A stretch of DNA of 64,000 nucleotides from JBBQWR01 sp038210495 (GTDB lineage: Bacteria > Planctomycetota > Planctomycetia > Pirellulales > DATAWG01), in NCBI GenBank assembly GCA_038210495.1, contig JBBQWR010000011.1, positions 53,515-117,514 of the forward strand, written 5' to 3'. Shown here one piece after another: positions 27,615-34,962 of this stretch. Position numbers and translations under genes: made by a program. Positions within the stretch are counted from its first letter, which is position 1; the number at the start of each line of letters is the position of its first letter. The notes under the pieces were generated by a model. That model did not search any database. It was given only the letters and a program-made list of their open reading frames with translations, and was not told the DNA's origin.

Positions 27615-28738
27615 TTGGCGTATTGGGCTCCGGACAATTGGGCCGGATGCTGGCTTTGGCCGGCTTGCGGCTAGGGATGCGATTTCGATTTTTCGATCGG
27701 GTTGCGAATTCCGCGACCGTCGGAATCGGCGAGACGATCGTCGGCGAATTCGGCGACACGGCTAGGCTGGACGAATTTCGCGCCGGTCTCGATTTGGTCA
27801 CCTGCGAATTCGAGTCGGTCGATGCGGTGGCGCTCGCCTATTTGTCTCGGTCCTTGCCCGTTTGTCCTTCGGCCGAAGCCCTTGAAATCACGCAGGATCG
27901 CTGGCTGGAAAAGCAACTGTTCGCCGAGCTGGGAATTCCCACAGTTCCGCACGCCCCGGCCGAGTCCTTTGATCAGCTTGTCGAAGCCATTGAAGTGCTT
28001 GGTCCGCCCGTTATCGCCAAAACTCGGCGACTCGGGTATGACGGCAAGGGACAGCGGCGAATCCTCGACCGCGACGGCGCGGCGACGGCTTGGCGTGAAC
28101 TCGGCGGCGCTCCACTGCTGGTCGAAAAGCAGATCGAGTTCTCGCGCGAGGTCTCGACCATCGCCGTCGCGGGCCGCAACGGGCAGAGGGCATTCTATCC
28201 ACTTACGGAGAATCGCCACGCCGGCGGCATTCTTCGCGACTCACGGGTCCCGGCCGAATCGACCGCTCAGACGCTGGCGCCGATCGCCGAGCAGCACACG
28301 GCCGCGATCATCGCTCGGCTGGGCTATGTGGGCGTCCTGGCCGTCGAGTGGTTTCAGCGCGGCGATCAACTGTTGGCCAACGAGATCGCTCCCCGGGTCC
28401 ACAACTCGGGCCACTGGACGATCGATGGCGCGATTACCAGCCAATTCGAAAACCACATCCGGGCAATCTGTGGATTGCCATTGGGAGACACCTCCGCGAT
28501 TGGCGCCGCGACGATGATCAACCTGATCGGAACCGTGCCGCGTCTGGACTCGCTACTAAAGATCCCCGGCGCCCATGTGCATTTCTATGATAAAGAACCG
28601 GCGCCCGGTCGAAAGTTGGGGCATGTGACCGTCTGCGAAGGTGTCGCTGATAAGCCGTCAGAACCAATGAGCGACTTAGCAGCCCGCGTGGAACAAGTGA
28701 TGCGACTGGCGGCCTCGGAATCGGAACAGACCCATTGA
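27608..28738 (+). CDS. purK: 5-(carboxyamino)imidazole ribonucleotide synthase
   Basis: PurK is an ATP-grasp enzyme that makes N5-CAIR from AIR, bicarbonate and ATP. The 376 residues fit the family. The N-terminus IGVLGSGQLGRMLALAGLRL is the PurK nucleotide-binding entry motif. The ATP-grasp core contains IAKTRRLGYDGKGQRRI, LVEKQIEFSREVSTIAVAGR, AVEWFQRGDQLLANEIAPRV and HNSGHWTIDGAITSQFENHI. The start codon at 27608 overlaps the end of purE (27614) by 7 bases, which indicates translational coupling. PurK hands N5-CAIR straight to PurE. Confidence 0.96.
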   Translation: MLIGVLGSGQLGRMLALAGLRLGMRFRFFDRVANSATVGIGETIVGEFGDTARLDEFRAGLDLVTCEFESVDAVALAYLSRSLPVCPSAEALEITQDRWLEKQLFAELGIPTVPHAPAESFDQLVEAIEVLGPPVIAKTRRLGYDGKGQRRILDRDGAATAWRELGGAPLLVEKQIEFSREVSTIAVAGRNGQRAFYPLTENRHAGGILRDSRVPAESTAQTLAPIAEQHTAAIIARLGYVGVLAVEWFQRGDQLLANEIAPRVHNSGHWTIDGAITSQFENHIRAICGLPLGDTSAIGAATMINLIGTVPRLDSLLKIPGAHVHFYDKEPAPGRKLGHVTVCEGVADKPSEPMSDLAARVEQVMRLAASESEQTH

Positions 28739-28769
28739 ATTCAGAATAAGCCGCGGGATTATCCGATTA

Positions 28770-28890
28770 GTTCGACAGCGCATTTTCGCCGACCAGTCGC
28801 TGAATTCGTGAGAATTCCGATTCCCGCGGCGGACAAAGTGCGCTAATAGGATCTCGGAATTCTCACGAGATCCGCTACAAAGTGCGCTAT
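28770..28890. repeat. Dispersed repeat, GAATTCTCACGA family (partial)
   Basis: Inverted GAATTCGTGAGAATTCCGAT and GGAATTCTCACGAGATCCGC blocks, flanked by AAAGTGCGCTA repeats, fill the region before the pilin remnant. They match the middle of the elements at 26971 and 61602. Confidence 0.55.
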
Positions 28891-28894
28891 AGTG

Positions 28895-29056
28895 TTAGCT
28901 CCCGAGCGTCGCCGCGATGTTGCAGAACGTCGTTTTGGCCTTGGAGCCAATGCTAGTGATCGCCGTCAAGCAGACGACCACGATCATCGCCAGCATCACA
29001 GCGTATTCCACCGCCGTGGGGCCATCCTCGCTCTGGAGGAATTCACGCAGCCAGCG
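28895..29056 (-). pseudogene. Flp-type pilin gene remnant without a start codon
   Basis: Read on the minus strand, this encodes LREFLQSEDGPTAVEYAVML followed by AMIVVVCLTAITSIGSKAKT and TFCNIAATLGS, then TAA. That is nearly identical to the intact pilin at 29489-29665, which lies in the opposite orientation 430 bases away. The codons upstream stay open to about 29150 but contain no ATG, GTG or TTG start for the pilin, and repeat-like DNA (GCTACACGG and AATTCG blocks) takes over. It is therefore probably a truncated copy. A prepilin cleavage point (DG/PTAVEY) is still present. It could be a donor sequence for recombination. Confidence 0.75.
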
Positions 29057-29240
29057 GCGCCACCGTGTAGCCGAATTTGGCTCAGTGTAGCCGATTTGTG
29101 AAAATTCGATGGCCGTGGGGTTACACGACGGAATTTTTCCAAATTCCGCTACGGCGCTAGGGCGCCGTTTGACAACCCCGCGCCATGACCTAGATTTTAG
29201 TGGGCCGTTTCGCCAACGTCACTTTACTGCGAGCGTATCC

Positions 29241-29492
29241 GTGAAAACTCTCCCTCAGCTGTTGCATCAGGCGGCGCCTATCCCGGTTGTGTTTGGAATG
29301 AGCTACATCATGGGCGCCGCGCACATCGTTGCGCAGAACGGCGTCGGCGGCAATAATATCCGAGTCGCGGATTGGATAGCCGGATTTGCGATTGGAGCCC
29401 TGCTAACGTGCTTGGGCGTAAGACTGATGCCGTCGGCCTTTAACAATTCCACTCCGCCCCAACCTTGCAAAACCGAGCCGAGCGCGTCATGA
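29241..29492 (+). CDS. Small membrane protein coupled to the Flp pilin gene
   Basis: The frame opens at 29109 but its N-terminal part has no coding character. The GTG at 29241 (VKTLPQLLHQAAPIPVVFGM) gives about 83 residues with two hydrophobic segments (IPVVFGMSYIMGAAHIVAQ and VADWIAGFAIGALLTCLGV), so it is likely an inner-membrane protein. The TGA stop (29490-29492) overlaps the pilin ATG (29489), an ATGA coupling that supports real translation. No family is recognised. It might assist pilin insertion or be an unrelated small membrane protein. The start codon is uncertain. Confidence 0.55.
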   Translation: MKTLPQLLHQAAPIPVVFGMSYIMGAAHIVAQNGVGGNNIRVADWIAGFAIGALLTCLGVRLMPSAFNNSTPPQPCKTEPSAS

Positions 29493-29665
29493 AATCATTC
29501 ACCGACAAAGTGCAGCGATTCCTTCAGTCGGAAGATGGCCCGACCGCAGTGGAATACGCGGTCATGCTGGCCCTGATCGTGCTCGTCTGCCTGACCGCGA
29601 TTACCTCGGTCGGCTCGAAGGCGAAAACGACATTCAGCAACGTCGCCGCCTCGTTAGGTAGCTAG
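29489..29665 (+). CDS. Flp/Fap-type pilin component
   Basis: This is a 58-residue pilin. MKSFTDKVQRFLQSEDGPTA is followed by VEYAVMLALIVLVCLTAITS, then a short hydrophilic C-terminus SVGSKAKTTFSNVAASLGS. The glycine before PTAVEY is the Flp prepilin cleavage site, and the E-Y pair at +5/+6 is the Flp signature. The hydrophobic helix follows directly. Flp pilins build Tad-type adhesion pili. No tad secretion genes are in the window. The ATG at 29489 overlaps the previous stop (ATGA); an in-frame ATG at 29465 is less likely. An inverted near-identical remnant lies at 28895-29056. Confidence 0.9.
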   Translation: MKSFTDKVQRFLQSEDGPTAVEYAVMLALIVLVCLTAITSVGSKAKTTFSNVAASLGS

Positions 29666-29740
29666 CGTGAGCACGCGCCAATAACCGCCGGTCGATGAGC
29701 ATGGCGCGCCCGCTTCTTCGGGCCAGTCTTGTCGATTATC

Positions 29741-29920
29741 GTGCGGTCGCAGTATGTGAAGGTCGGCGTGCATGAACTCGACATGGACAAGCTCTCGCCT
29801 CTGCTCAAGCTCAAGTAAAACAACTCCATCGCGGACGCGATTACCGATCTAGGCAAGCCGGAGGAAATTGGCCAGGCGTTTGCCGGCTTCCAAAAATTCC
29901 GGTACCTGAGCGCCGCCTAA
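29741..29920 (+). pseudogene. Remnant of a type I restriction HsdR subunit, C-terminus
   Basis: The frame 29741-29920 reads VRSQYVKVGVHELDMDKLSP, LLKLK, a stop, then NNSIADAITDLGKPEEIGQA and FAGFQKFRYLSAA followed by TAA. The pattern EL-x-x-DKL-x-x-LL-x-LKY-x-x-I-x-DA-x-x-x-LG-x-x-x-x-I-x-x-x-F-x-GFQ-x-x-Y is that of the C-terminal domain of HsdR (EcoEI_R_C type). An in-frame TAA replaces the tyrosine codon expected after LKLK. No helicase or nuclease part precedes it. It is a fragment left from a lost restriction system. Confidence 0.7.
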
Positions 29921-29939
29921 GGCCGCTTCCTTTCAACGC

Positions 29940-29968
29940 AAAAACCCCCGAGGAATTCAGGGGTTTTA
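29940..29968 (-). terminator. Rho-independent terminator of tRNA-Phe
   Basis: The arms AAAACCCC (29941-29948) and GGGGTTTT (29960-29967) pair perfectly. On the minus strand the stem is followed by TTTTTG, so it most likely ends the tRNA transcript. It can also work for the plus strand. Confidence 0.75.
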
Positions 29969-29995
29969 CGCGGCAATCGCCGGTGATCCTTCAAA

Positions 29996-30068
29996 TGGAC
30001 AGGGTGGGAATCGAACCCACGACACATGGATTTTCAGTCCATTGCTCTACCAACTGAGCTACCTGTCC
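29996..30068 (-). tRNA. tRNA-Phe (anticodon GAA)
   Basis: The reverse complement gives a 73-base cloverleaf starting GGACAGGTAGCTCAGTTGGT and ending with CCTGTCCA. The acceptor stem GGACAGG/CCTGTCC is perfect. The D loop has TAGCTCAGTTGGTAGAGC, the anticodon arm TGGACTGAAAATCCA gives GAA for phenylalanine, and the T arm is GTGGGTTCGATTCCCAC. The CCA end is not encoded; it must be added after transcription. Confidence 0.95.
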
Positions 30069-30150
30069 CCCTTGGGCAAAAGCCGAATTTCTTAGGATAG
30101 CTAAAAAGCGGCCGCTGGCAAGGTGTTGGGGCGATTCAGGCTGATTAGGG

Positions 30151-30170
30151 AGCGCATCGCGAGCGAATGC
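30151..30170. repeat. Short dispersed repeat, GCATCGCGAGCGAATGC family
   Basis: AGCGCATCGCGAGCGAATGC lies between tRNA-Phe and the cyclic-nucleotide-binding gene. It matches the copy at 17562-17584. Confidence 0.45.
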
Positions 30171-30220
30171 CGTGAGAAAGTGATTTCGATGCCGCATTGC
30201 GTTGTTGGGCCGACGGCGCG

Positions 30221-30634
30221 TTAATGCGGCTGTTTTCGCAGCCGCCGGCAGAGCACTCGAATGATGCCGAGAGTGACTTCGGAATGCTCGGCCATCAGCT
30301 CATTGAGCTCGGCGTGCCCCATTCGCAGCAGCAGCGACGGCTCGGTGACGGTCACCGACGCCATCCGCGGCTCGGGGTCGAGTGCGGCGAGTTCTCCGAA
30401 AACCTCGCCGGCCCCGAGCGTGGCGATCGTCTTGTCGCCGTCGTGAACGCGAACCATGCCCTCGGCCACGATGTAGAGAGAGTTGCCCGTGTCTCCCTTG
30501 TCGAAGATGAGTTGCCCCGGCTCGGCGTGAATTTCTTCGAGCACGGACGCGGCGTCGACGAGCCCCCGCTCGGAGATATCCGAGAAGATGCTGACCGCTT
30601 TCAAGATGATGACTTTTTCAACCGTGAGAAACAT
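30221..30634 (-). CDS. Cyclic-nucleotide-binding domain protein
   Basis: The frame is open from 30694, but the likely start is the ATG at 30634 (MFLTVEKVIILKAVSIFSDI), giving 137 residues. It is a single cNMP-binding domain (CRP-like fold): VSIFSDISERGLVDAASVLE, then AEPGQLIFDKGDTGNSLYIV, VRVHDGDKTIATLGAGEVFG and ELAALDPEPRMASVTVTEPS. The phosphate-binding cassette reads GEVFGELAALDPEPRMASV, so the E of GE and the R-M-A-S-V part are kept. No DNA-binding helix-turn-helix follows. The start lies inside the end of the transporter/HEAT gene (30618-33506) by 17 bases, so the two are probably coupled. Confidence 0.85.
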   Translation of the reverse strand: MFLTVEKVIILKAVSIFSDISERGLVDAASVLEEIHAEPGQLIFDKGDTGNSLYIVAEGMVRVHDGDKTIATLGAGEVFGELAALDPEPRMASVTVTEPSLLLRMGHAELNELMAEHSEVTLGIIRVLCRRLRKQPH

Positions 30635-33506
30635 CGGAGATATCTTCGGCCGAGAAATGGCTGTCGAGGCGTTTGGCGACGGGGCTCGAATCATTGTCGC
30701 AGATTGCCGCGATGTCCGCAGCGGCGGCCGGATTCACGCGAGATAGCGTCCATCCGGCGGTCTCGCGGACCATGGCGTCGAGGTCCCCCAGTCGGTCCGC
30801 CGCCAGCGCCGAGAATTCGCTAGCTCGCGTCGTACCCACGACATAGAGCGCGCAGGCCCTGACCCACGCGCCCGTTTGCCCTGGCCCCCGCTCAAGCATC
30901 TCCCGCAAGCGCGCGGCATGGGCGAGCGGCGTCTGCGGAAAGAGGACCTGGAGTTGCTTGCCCCGCTGATGCGGCGAGAGTTGATCGATGAGCGGGAAGA
31001 CGTGCTTCTTAAGTTCTTGAGAGAGCAAATTATCGAACACTTCCAGGGCATGGGCTTTTTTTTCGGCCCCGCCGGCTTCCAGATCGAGTCGCGCCTTGCG
31101 AATCACGACCGGCGGGTAGATCAGCGACAACAGCAGGAAGATGCGGTGCTTACGGTCGTCGATTTCGCCCAGCAGGGCGCGCGATAGTTCCGCGTGTGCC
31201 GAGTCGCCTTCGATGTCGGCCCATGCGGCGAACGCCCAGGTCGCCTGCTCGGCTTCGCGGACGATCGACGCGCGAGCCGAGGGAATTTCTGGCCAGCCGG
31301 CTCTCTCGCGGCACTGAACGAGCGAGGAAAGAACCTTCGTGCGGACCGCGATGTCCGGATGATCCATGTGCCGTATAAGAAATGTCGTCGCTTTGTCTCC
31401 GCCGATTCGACCGCAAATTTGAACGATGGCCTTTCGCGATTCGCGGCCAAGATGCTCGTCCGCGAACGCTTGCTCCAGCGGCGCAATCGCGATTTCACCC
31501 AAATCGACCATCGCCGCCGACGCGGCGCCGCGCAGGGCTCGGACCGCCAGTGCATCGAGCATCGCCCGGATGGCGCCCATTGCGCGGAGCTTCCGCGCGG
31601 CCTCGAGAGCGGCTAATCGCACGGCTATGTTTTCGTCGCGGAGCAATCCGACCAGCGGCCGGTAAAAGCTGGCGATCCCAATATCGCCCAGCACCTCGGC
31701 GGCCAATTGGCGATCGGCCGGCATCGAGGAGGACAGCAATTGGCTCAATTGGGAACCGCCCGCCAGAACTCCGTCGAGGCCACAATGCCGCAGCAACCCC
31801 ACGAGCGCGCCGCGGCGGACGATGATTTCCGGGTCCGTCAAATACGGGATAATTCGATCCAGCACGTCGGCTTCATGGAGCGCACAAAGCGTGCGCAGGA
31901 TCGCCGCGCGCACGCAAGGAGACGTTTCTGTTTCCAGCCGTTGCGCAATCAGCGGACCCGTGGAGCGGATTCCCAGTCGCTCGATCTTGCCAAGCACGTG
32001 ATCGCGCACCAGCGGATCGGCGTGGTCGAGGAGTTTGACGAGGTTCGCTTCGAGCGATGGGTGACGACTCTCCTCGACCCTATCGAGACAATAGATCACT
32101 TGCCCGGCTTTTGGGCTGCGAAAACCTTGTTCGAGAACGCTAATGCTCGATCGATCGCCGAGCGTCAGGGCGCCGCCGCCGAGCCGCCGAGTCGTCAGAG
32201 CTCGCGTCAGCCGCACCGTATATTCCCGGCGCAAAAGAATGCAGAGACCGGCCCAAGCTAAAGCAACGACCAGCGTCAGGTGCAGCACATCCCGCGGCGC
32301 GAGCGCCATTACGGATTGAATTTCCCAGAGGGCCAATCCCACCAACCCGATCGACATCGGCTCGACGATCGACTCGCGAACCGCTTGTACCCGCAGTCGC
32401 TCATGAGGCGGCAAGGGTTGGTAAAGAATCCGATAGGCCGGCATCTCGATCGTTTGCCGGATCGTCTCATCGAAGAATTTCGCGGAAACGACCGCCCAAA
32501 AAAGCACGATGACGGCGGCCGGCAATAGTCCGCCGACCGAAGCGACGCCGATCGTCGCGATCGTGGCCACCGGCGCCGCAAGCAGTCCGAAGCTCAGTCC
32601 ATACCGAGTGAGATAGCGTCCTGAAATCCAAGCACTGCTGAGCAGTTGCCCGACGCTGAGCACGCCATAAAACATGCCGAAGAACGTCGCGAGCGTGGCC
32701 TCGTCGGGAAACCTGCGTTCCACGTTTTCGTAAAATAAATAATCGATGAAGTATTCGCCAAAAAACGAGAGGACTGAAACGCCGAAGAACAGCAACAGGT
32801 AATGATCCTTGAACAAGCTCACCAGCGGCCGGCGATCGCCCGACGGTTCTTCGCTCGCGGCCGTTCGCCGCCCGGCAAATTGGCGCATGGTGTACAGCAA
32901 GAGAAAGACATTGGCGACGGTGATGGCGGCCGAAGCGAGCAGCAGGAGCATCGCGCCGCCGGACGCAATCAACGCCGGTACCGAAAAACCGCCGATCATT
33001 CCAGCAACGATCTCACCCAGCGCGATCATGCCGAACAGGCGCTTTCCCTGACGCACATCGAGCAGCATTCCGGCCAGCGCCCAAAACTCCAGGCTCATGA
33101 GCGTCCAATGGACATCTTTCCATACCATGAGCCCGAAGATCGCGCTGCCAGATTGCTCCCGCGCGAGAGCAACGTAAAAGATCAACGTGACGACCGACAG
33201 AAACGCAAGAGTCGCCGTAAGAAGTGACTTAACCGAGACGCGGGCCTCCAAGCGGGCATAGGCCAAGCCGATCGTCAGGCACACGACGGCCGTCGCCATG
33301 TACACCTGGGGAAGCCGGTCAATGGCGAACCGGCCGAGGAAAAAGGTATTCGCCGGCGTCTCGAGCAGGACCCGCGCGGCGCCCTTAAGAAAAGAGTGCG
33401 CCAAGAGAATCGCAAGCGGCCAACCGTCGCCGGGGCGAAGGTTGAGCAGCGCCGATGCCGATTGCCGCCACCTAGTGACGCCGATTTGGGCAGTGGGATT
33501 CGGCAT
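30618..33506 (-). CDS. Npt1/Npt2-type nucleotide transporter fused to HEAT repeats
   Basis: This is a 962-residue membrane protein. Residues 1-430 form about 11-12 transmembrane helices with the MFS-like arrangement of ATP/ADP translocase relatives (KGAARVLLETPANTFFLGRF, then EYFIDYLFYENVERRFPDEA and FDETIRQTIEMPAYRILYQP). Residues from about 470 to the end are HEAT-like repeats, with units such as LVRDHVLGKIERLGIRSTGP and IAVRLAALEAARKLRAMGAI. In other bacteria such proteins carry a cNMP-binding domain in the same chain; here that domain is a separate overlapping gene. Substrate nucleotides are inferred from the family only. A regulated transporter or a receptor-like sensor is possible. Confidence 0.85.
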   Translation of the reverse strand: MPNPTAQIGVTRWRQSASALLNLRPGDGWPLAILLAHSFLKGAARVLLETPANTFFLGRFAIDRLPQVYMATAVVCLTIGLAYARLEARVSVKSLLTATLAFLSVVTLIFYVALAREQSGSAIFGLMVWKDVHWTLMSLEFWALAGMLLDVRQGKRLFGMIALGEIVAGMIGGFSVPALIASGGAMLLLLASAAITVANVFLLLYTMRQFAGRRTAASEEPSGDRRPLVSLFKDHYLLLFFGVSVLSFFGEYFIDYLFYENVERRFPDEATLATFFGMFYGVLSVGQLLSSAWISGRYLTRYGLSFGLLAAPVATIATIGVASVGGLLPAAVIVLFWAVVSAKFFDETIRQTIEMPAYRILYQPLPPHERLRVQAVRESIVEPMSIGLVGLALWEIQSVMALAPRDVLHLTLVVALAWAGLCILLRREYTVRLTRALTTRRLGGGALTLGDRSSISVLEQGFRSPKAGQVIYCLDRVEESRHPSLEANLVKLLDHADPLVRDHVLGKIERLGIRSTGPLIAQRLETETSPCVRAAILRTLCALHEADVLDRIIPYLTDPEIIVRRGALVGLLRHCGLDGVLAGGSQLSQLLSSSMPADRQLAAEVLGDIGIASFYRPLVGLLRDENIAVRLAALEAARKLRAMGAIRAMLDALAVRALRGAASAAMVDLGEIAIAPLEQAFADEHLGRESRKAIVQICGRIGGDKATTFLIRHMDHPDIAVRTKVLSSLVQCRERAGWPEIPSARASIVREAEQATWAFAAWADIEGDSAHAELSRALLGEIDDRKHRIFLLLSLIYPPVVIRKARLDLEAGGAEKKAHALEVFDNLLSQELKKHVFPLIDQLSPHQRGKQLQVLFPQTPLAHAARLREMLERGPGQTGAWVRACALYVVGTTRASEFSALAADRLGDLDAMVRETAGWTLSRVNPAAAADIAAICDNDSSPVAKRLDSHFSAEDISDVSHG

Positions 33507-34030
33507 GAGCGAGATGGCTGAAAGACTTCGCCGTCGAGCAAAGCTGACCGAGCCGATCCCGAGTGGGTTCGGTGACGGCCGCCGCTCTTGCAGTCACACG
33601 TTTACGTCGGAGCGCTGCTTTGGTCAGACGCCGCGACGATCAGGTCCGCGGATCGTTCCCACCCTCGGAGTTGTACTTGAGCATCTAGCGCGCTTCAAGT
33701 CCGAGGGACTTTGCCTGCCTGCCTGACGAATCTGGCGCCCCTGACAACATGCCGCCTGAGTGGCGACCGAGGCGGATGCTCGATCGGTGGTTGCTACGGC
33801 GTTTGCCAAACGACGACGGCCGTTCGCCCGGCGGCGCCCGCTTCCCGTTATCGGCGTGGTGAGCCGACTTGGCGCGAGTGCCGGCCGGTCGAACGGCCGC
33901 GCGGATTCTGGGATACGCAACAAGTTCTTCGCGAGGCTGATTAAATCAACCGGCGCGATCCGGGGCTTCGGCGAAGCGCCTCCCGCCCCGGCCGCCCGTC
34001 GCTCCAAAAAGCGCCGAGTGGTCGATCGAA
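33507..34030. other. Intergenic region without a convincing gene
   Basis: These 524 bases lie between the transporter and HU-like genes. Several frames are open but none shows a family, a sensible start or a clear ribosome site. One CCGGGGCTTCGGCGAAGCG-type repeat lies at 33960-33991. Regulatory DNA for the minus-strand transporter gene is probably at its left end. Confidence 0.5.
33960..33991. repeat. Dispersed repeat, CCGGGGCTTCGGCGAAGCGC family
   Basis: CCGGGGCTTCGGCGAAGCG then CCTCCCGCCCCGG; closely similar blocks stand at 51201-51240 and 53495-53534, all outside genes, and a weaker one near 41181-41215. Confidence 0.6.
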
Positions 34031-34366
34031 CTACACCATCGACTTCAGGCTCTTCAGGGCCCGAACCTTGATCTTGGTCGAGGCCGGTTTGGCCAGGACG
34101 TCCATCAATTCGCCAGGCTTGAACGGATTGGGCACGCCCTTCTTTGCCGGACGGGCCGGGACCTTCTTGCGCTCAATCTTGACCAAGCCGGGAATCGCGA
34201 ACACGCCCGGGCCCTTATTGCTCAGGGCCTTCTTGATTTCCTCGTGCAAGGCTTCGAACACGGCGCCGACGACCTTCTTGTTGGTCTCGGTGGCTTCGGC
34301 GATGGCGGTCAGGATCTCGGTCTTGTTGGGAGCTTTCTTCGTCGCAACGGCAGCAGCTTTCGCCAT
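34031..34366 (-). CDS. HU/IHF-like DNA-binding protein
   Basis: The 111-residue basic protein starts MAKAAAVATKKAPNKTEILT and has the HU/IHF dimerisation helices (AIAEATETNKKVVGAVFEAL, then HEEIKKALSNKGPGVFAIPG). The beta-arm region VKIERKKVPARPAKKGVPNP carries the DNA-contacting arm, with an extra-basic tail (STKIKVRALKSLKSMV). HU proteins bend and package DNA. Compared with typical 90-residue HU it has a short lysine/alanine N-terminal addition. It stands alone, and a purine-rich stretch with CTCCTTATGAGG around 34378 could act as its ribosome site. Confidence 0.88.
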   Translation of the reverse strand: MAKAAAVATKKAPNKTEILTAIAEATETNKKVVGAVFEALHEEIKKALSNKGPGVFAIPGLVKIERKKVPARPAKKGVPNPFKPGELMDVLAKPASTKIKVRALKSLKSMV

Positions 34367-34962
34367 AATCGATGGCCCTCCTTATGAGGTTTTAGAAGTG
34401 AAAAATTACGAACGGACTCGTAAAAGCGATCGGATGATTAAAAACGACGTGGCTAAAAATGCAACCCTTAAAACACGAAATCGAGCGAAATTTCCCGGAA
34501 AAATCGCGGTTTGGCGACCTCATGGCCAAGCTGTGCTGCGCTGCGAATAAGGCCGAGCGGCCGGCGAATCAAGCGTTGCCGTCGGCCGGCTACGACTTAA
34601 AAGCCTAGCACTTAAAGCCAAGCAAGGGCGATCGGCGGCAGGCGATACGGGGATCGAAAAGTCACGATTCGCCGCGGCAGGTCGCGGTTAAAACCGTGCT
34701 GACGACGATTTGGTTGCGAAGTGCCCGGCCCGTTTGTAGGATGGAAGTTCGGTTTGTAACGCTTTTAGGGGCAATGCGTTAGAGTGCCGGATGAGACCAG
34801 GGCGAGTTGAAATTAAGGACAGGCGGCTTATGCCCCCCGCTCGCCGACGAGGGCGCCGCCGCTTACGCTAGACTTCCTTGTCGCGTGAACTTTAACGAGC
34901 GATCGTACACTAACAGAGTACGGGGGCCGGCTGCCGGTCCCTGCGCCCGCGAGGATCTATTT
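34367..34962. other. Intergenic region between divergent genes
   Basis: These 596 bases lie between the HU-like gene and the PQQ-propeller gene. They must contain promoters for both and show no convincing gene. A repeat copy (34817-34845) lies near the right end. Confidence 0.5.
34817..34845. repeat. Dispersed repeat, GGCGAGCGGGGGGCGTAAGC family (inverted)
   Basis: Read on the minus strand, this gives GGCGAGCGGGGGGCATAAGC then CGCCTGTCC. It pairs with the copy at 51109-51137. The open frame that begins at 34807 is made by this repeat, which argues that the real start of the next gene is downstream at 34963. Confidence 0.65.

Noticed and set aside
28892..29101. Plus-strand frame over the pilin remnant
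   Set aside because: It is antisense to the pilin-like sequence, which shows a clear Flp pattern in the other direction.
33624..34007. 127-codon minus-strand frame between the transporter and HU genes
   Set aside because: Arginine/alanine-rich low-complexity text without a motif; part of it lies in a repeat. I see no gene here.
34807..34962. Longer N-terminus of the PQQ-propeller gene from 34807
   Set aside because: Its first codons come from the repeat at 34817-34845; the signal peptide and ribosome site point to 34963.
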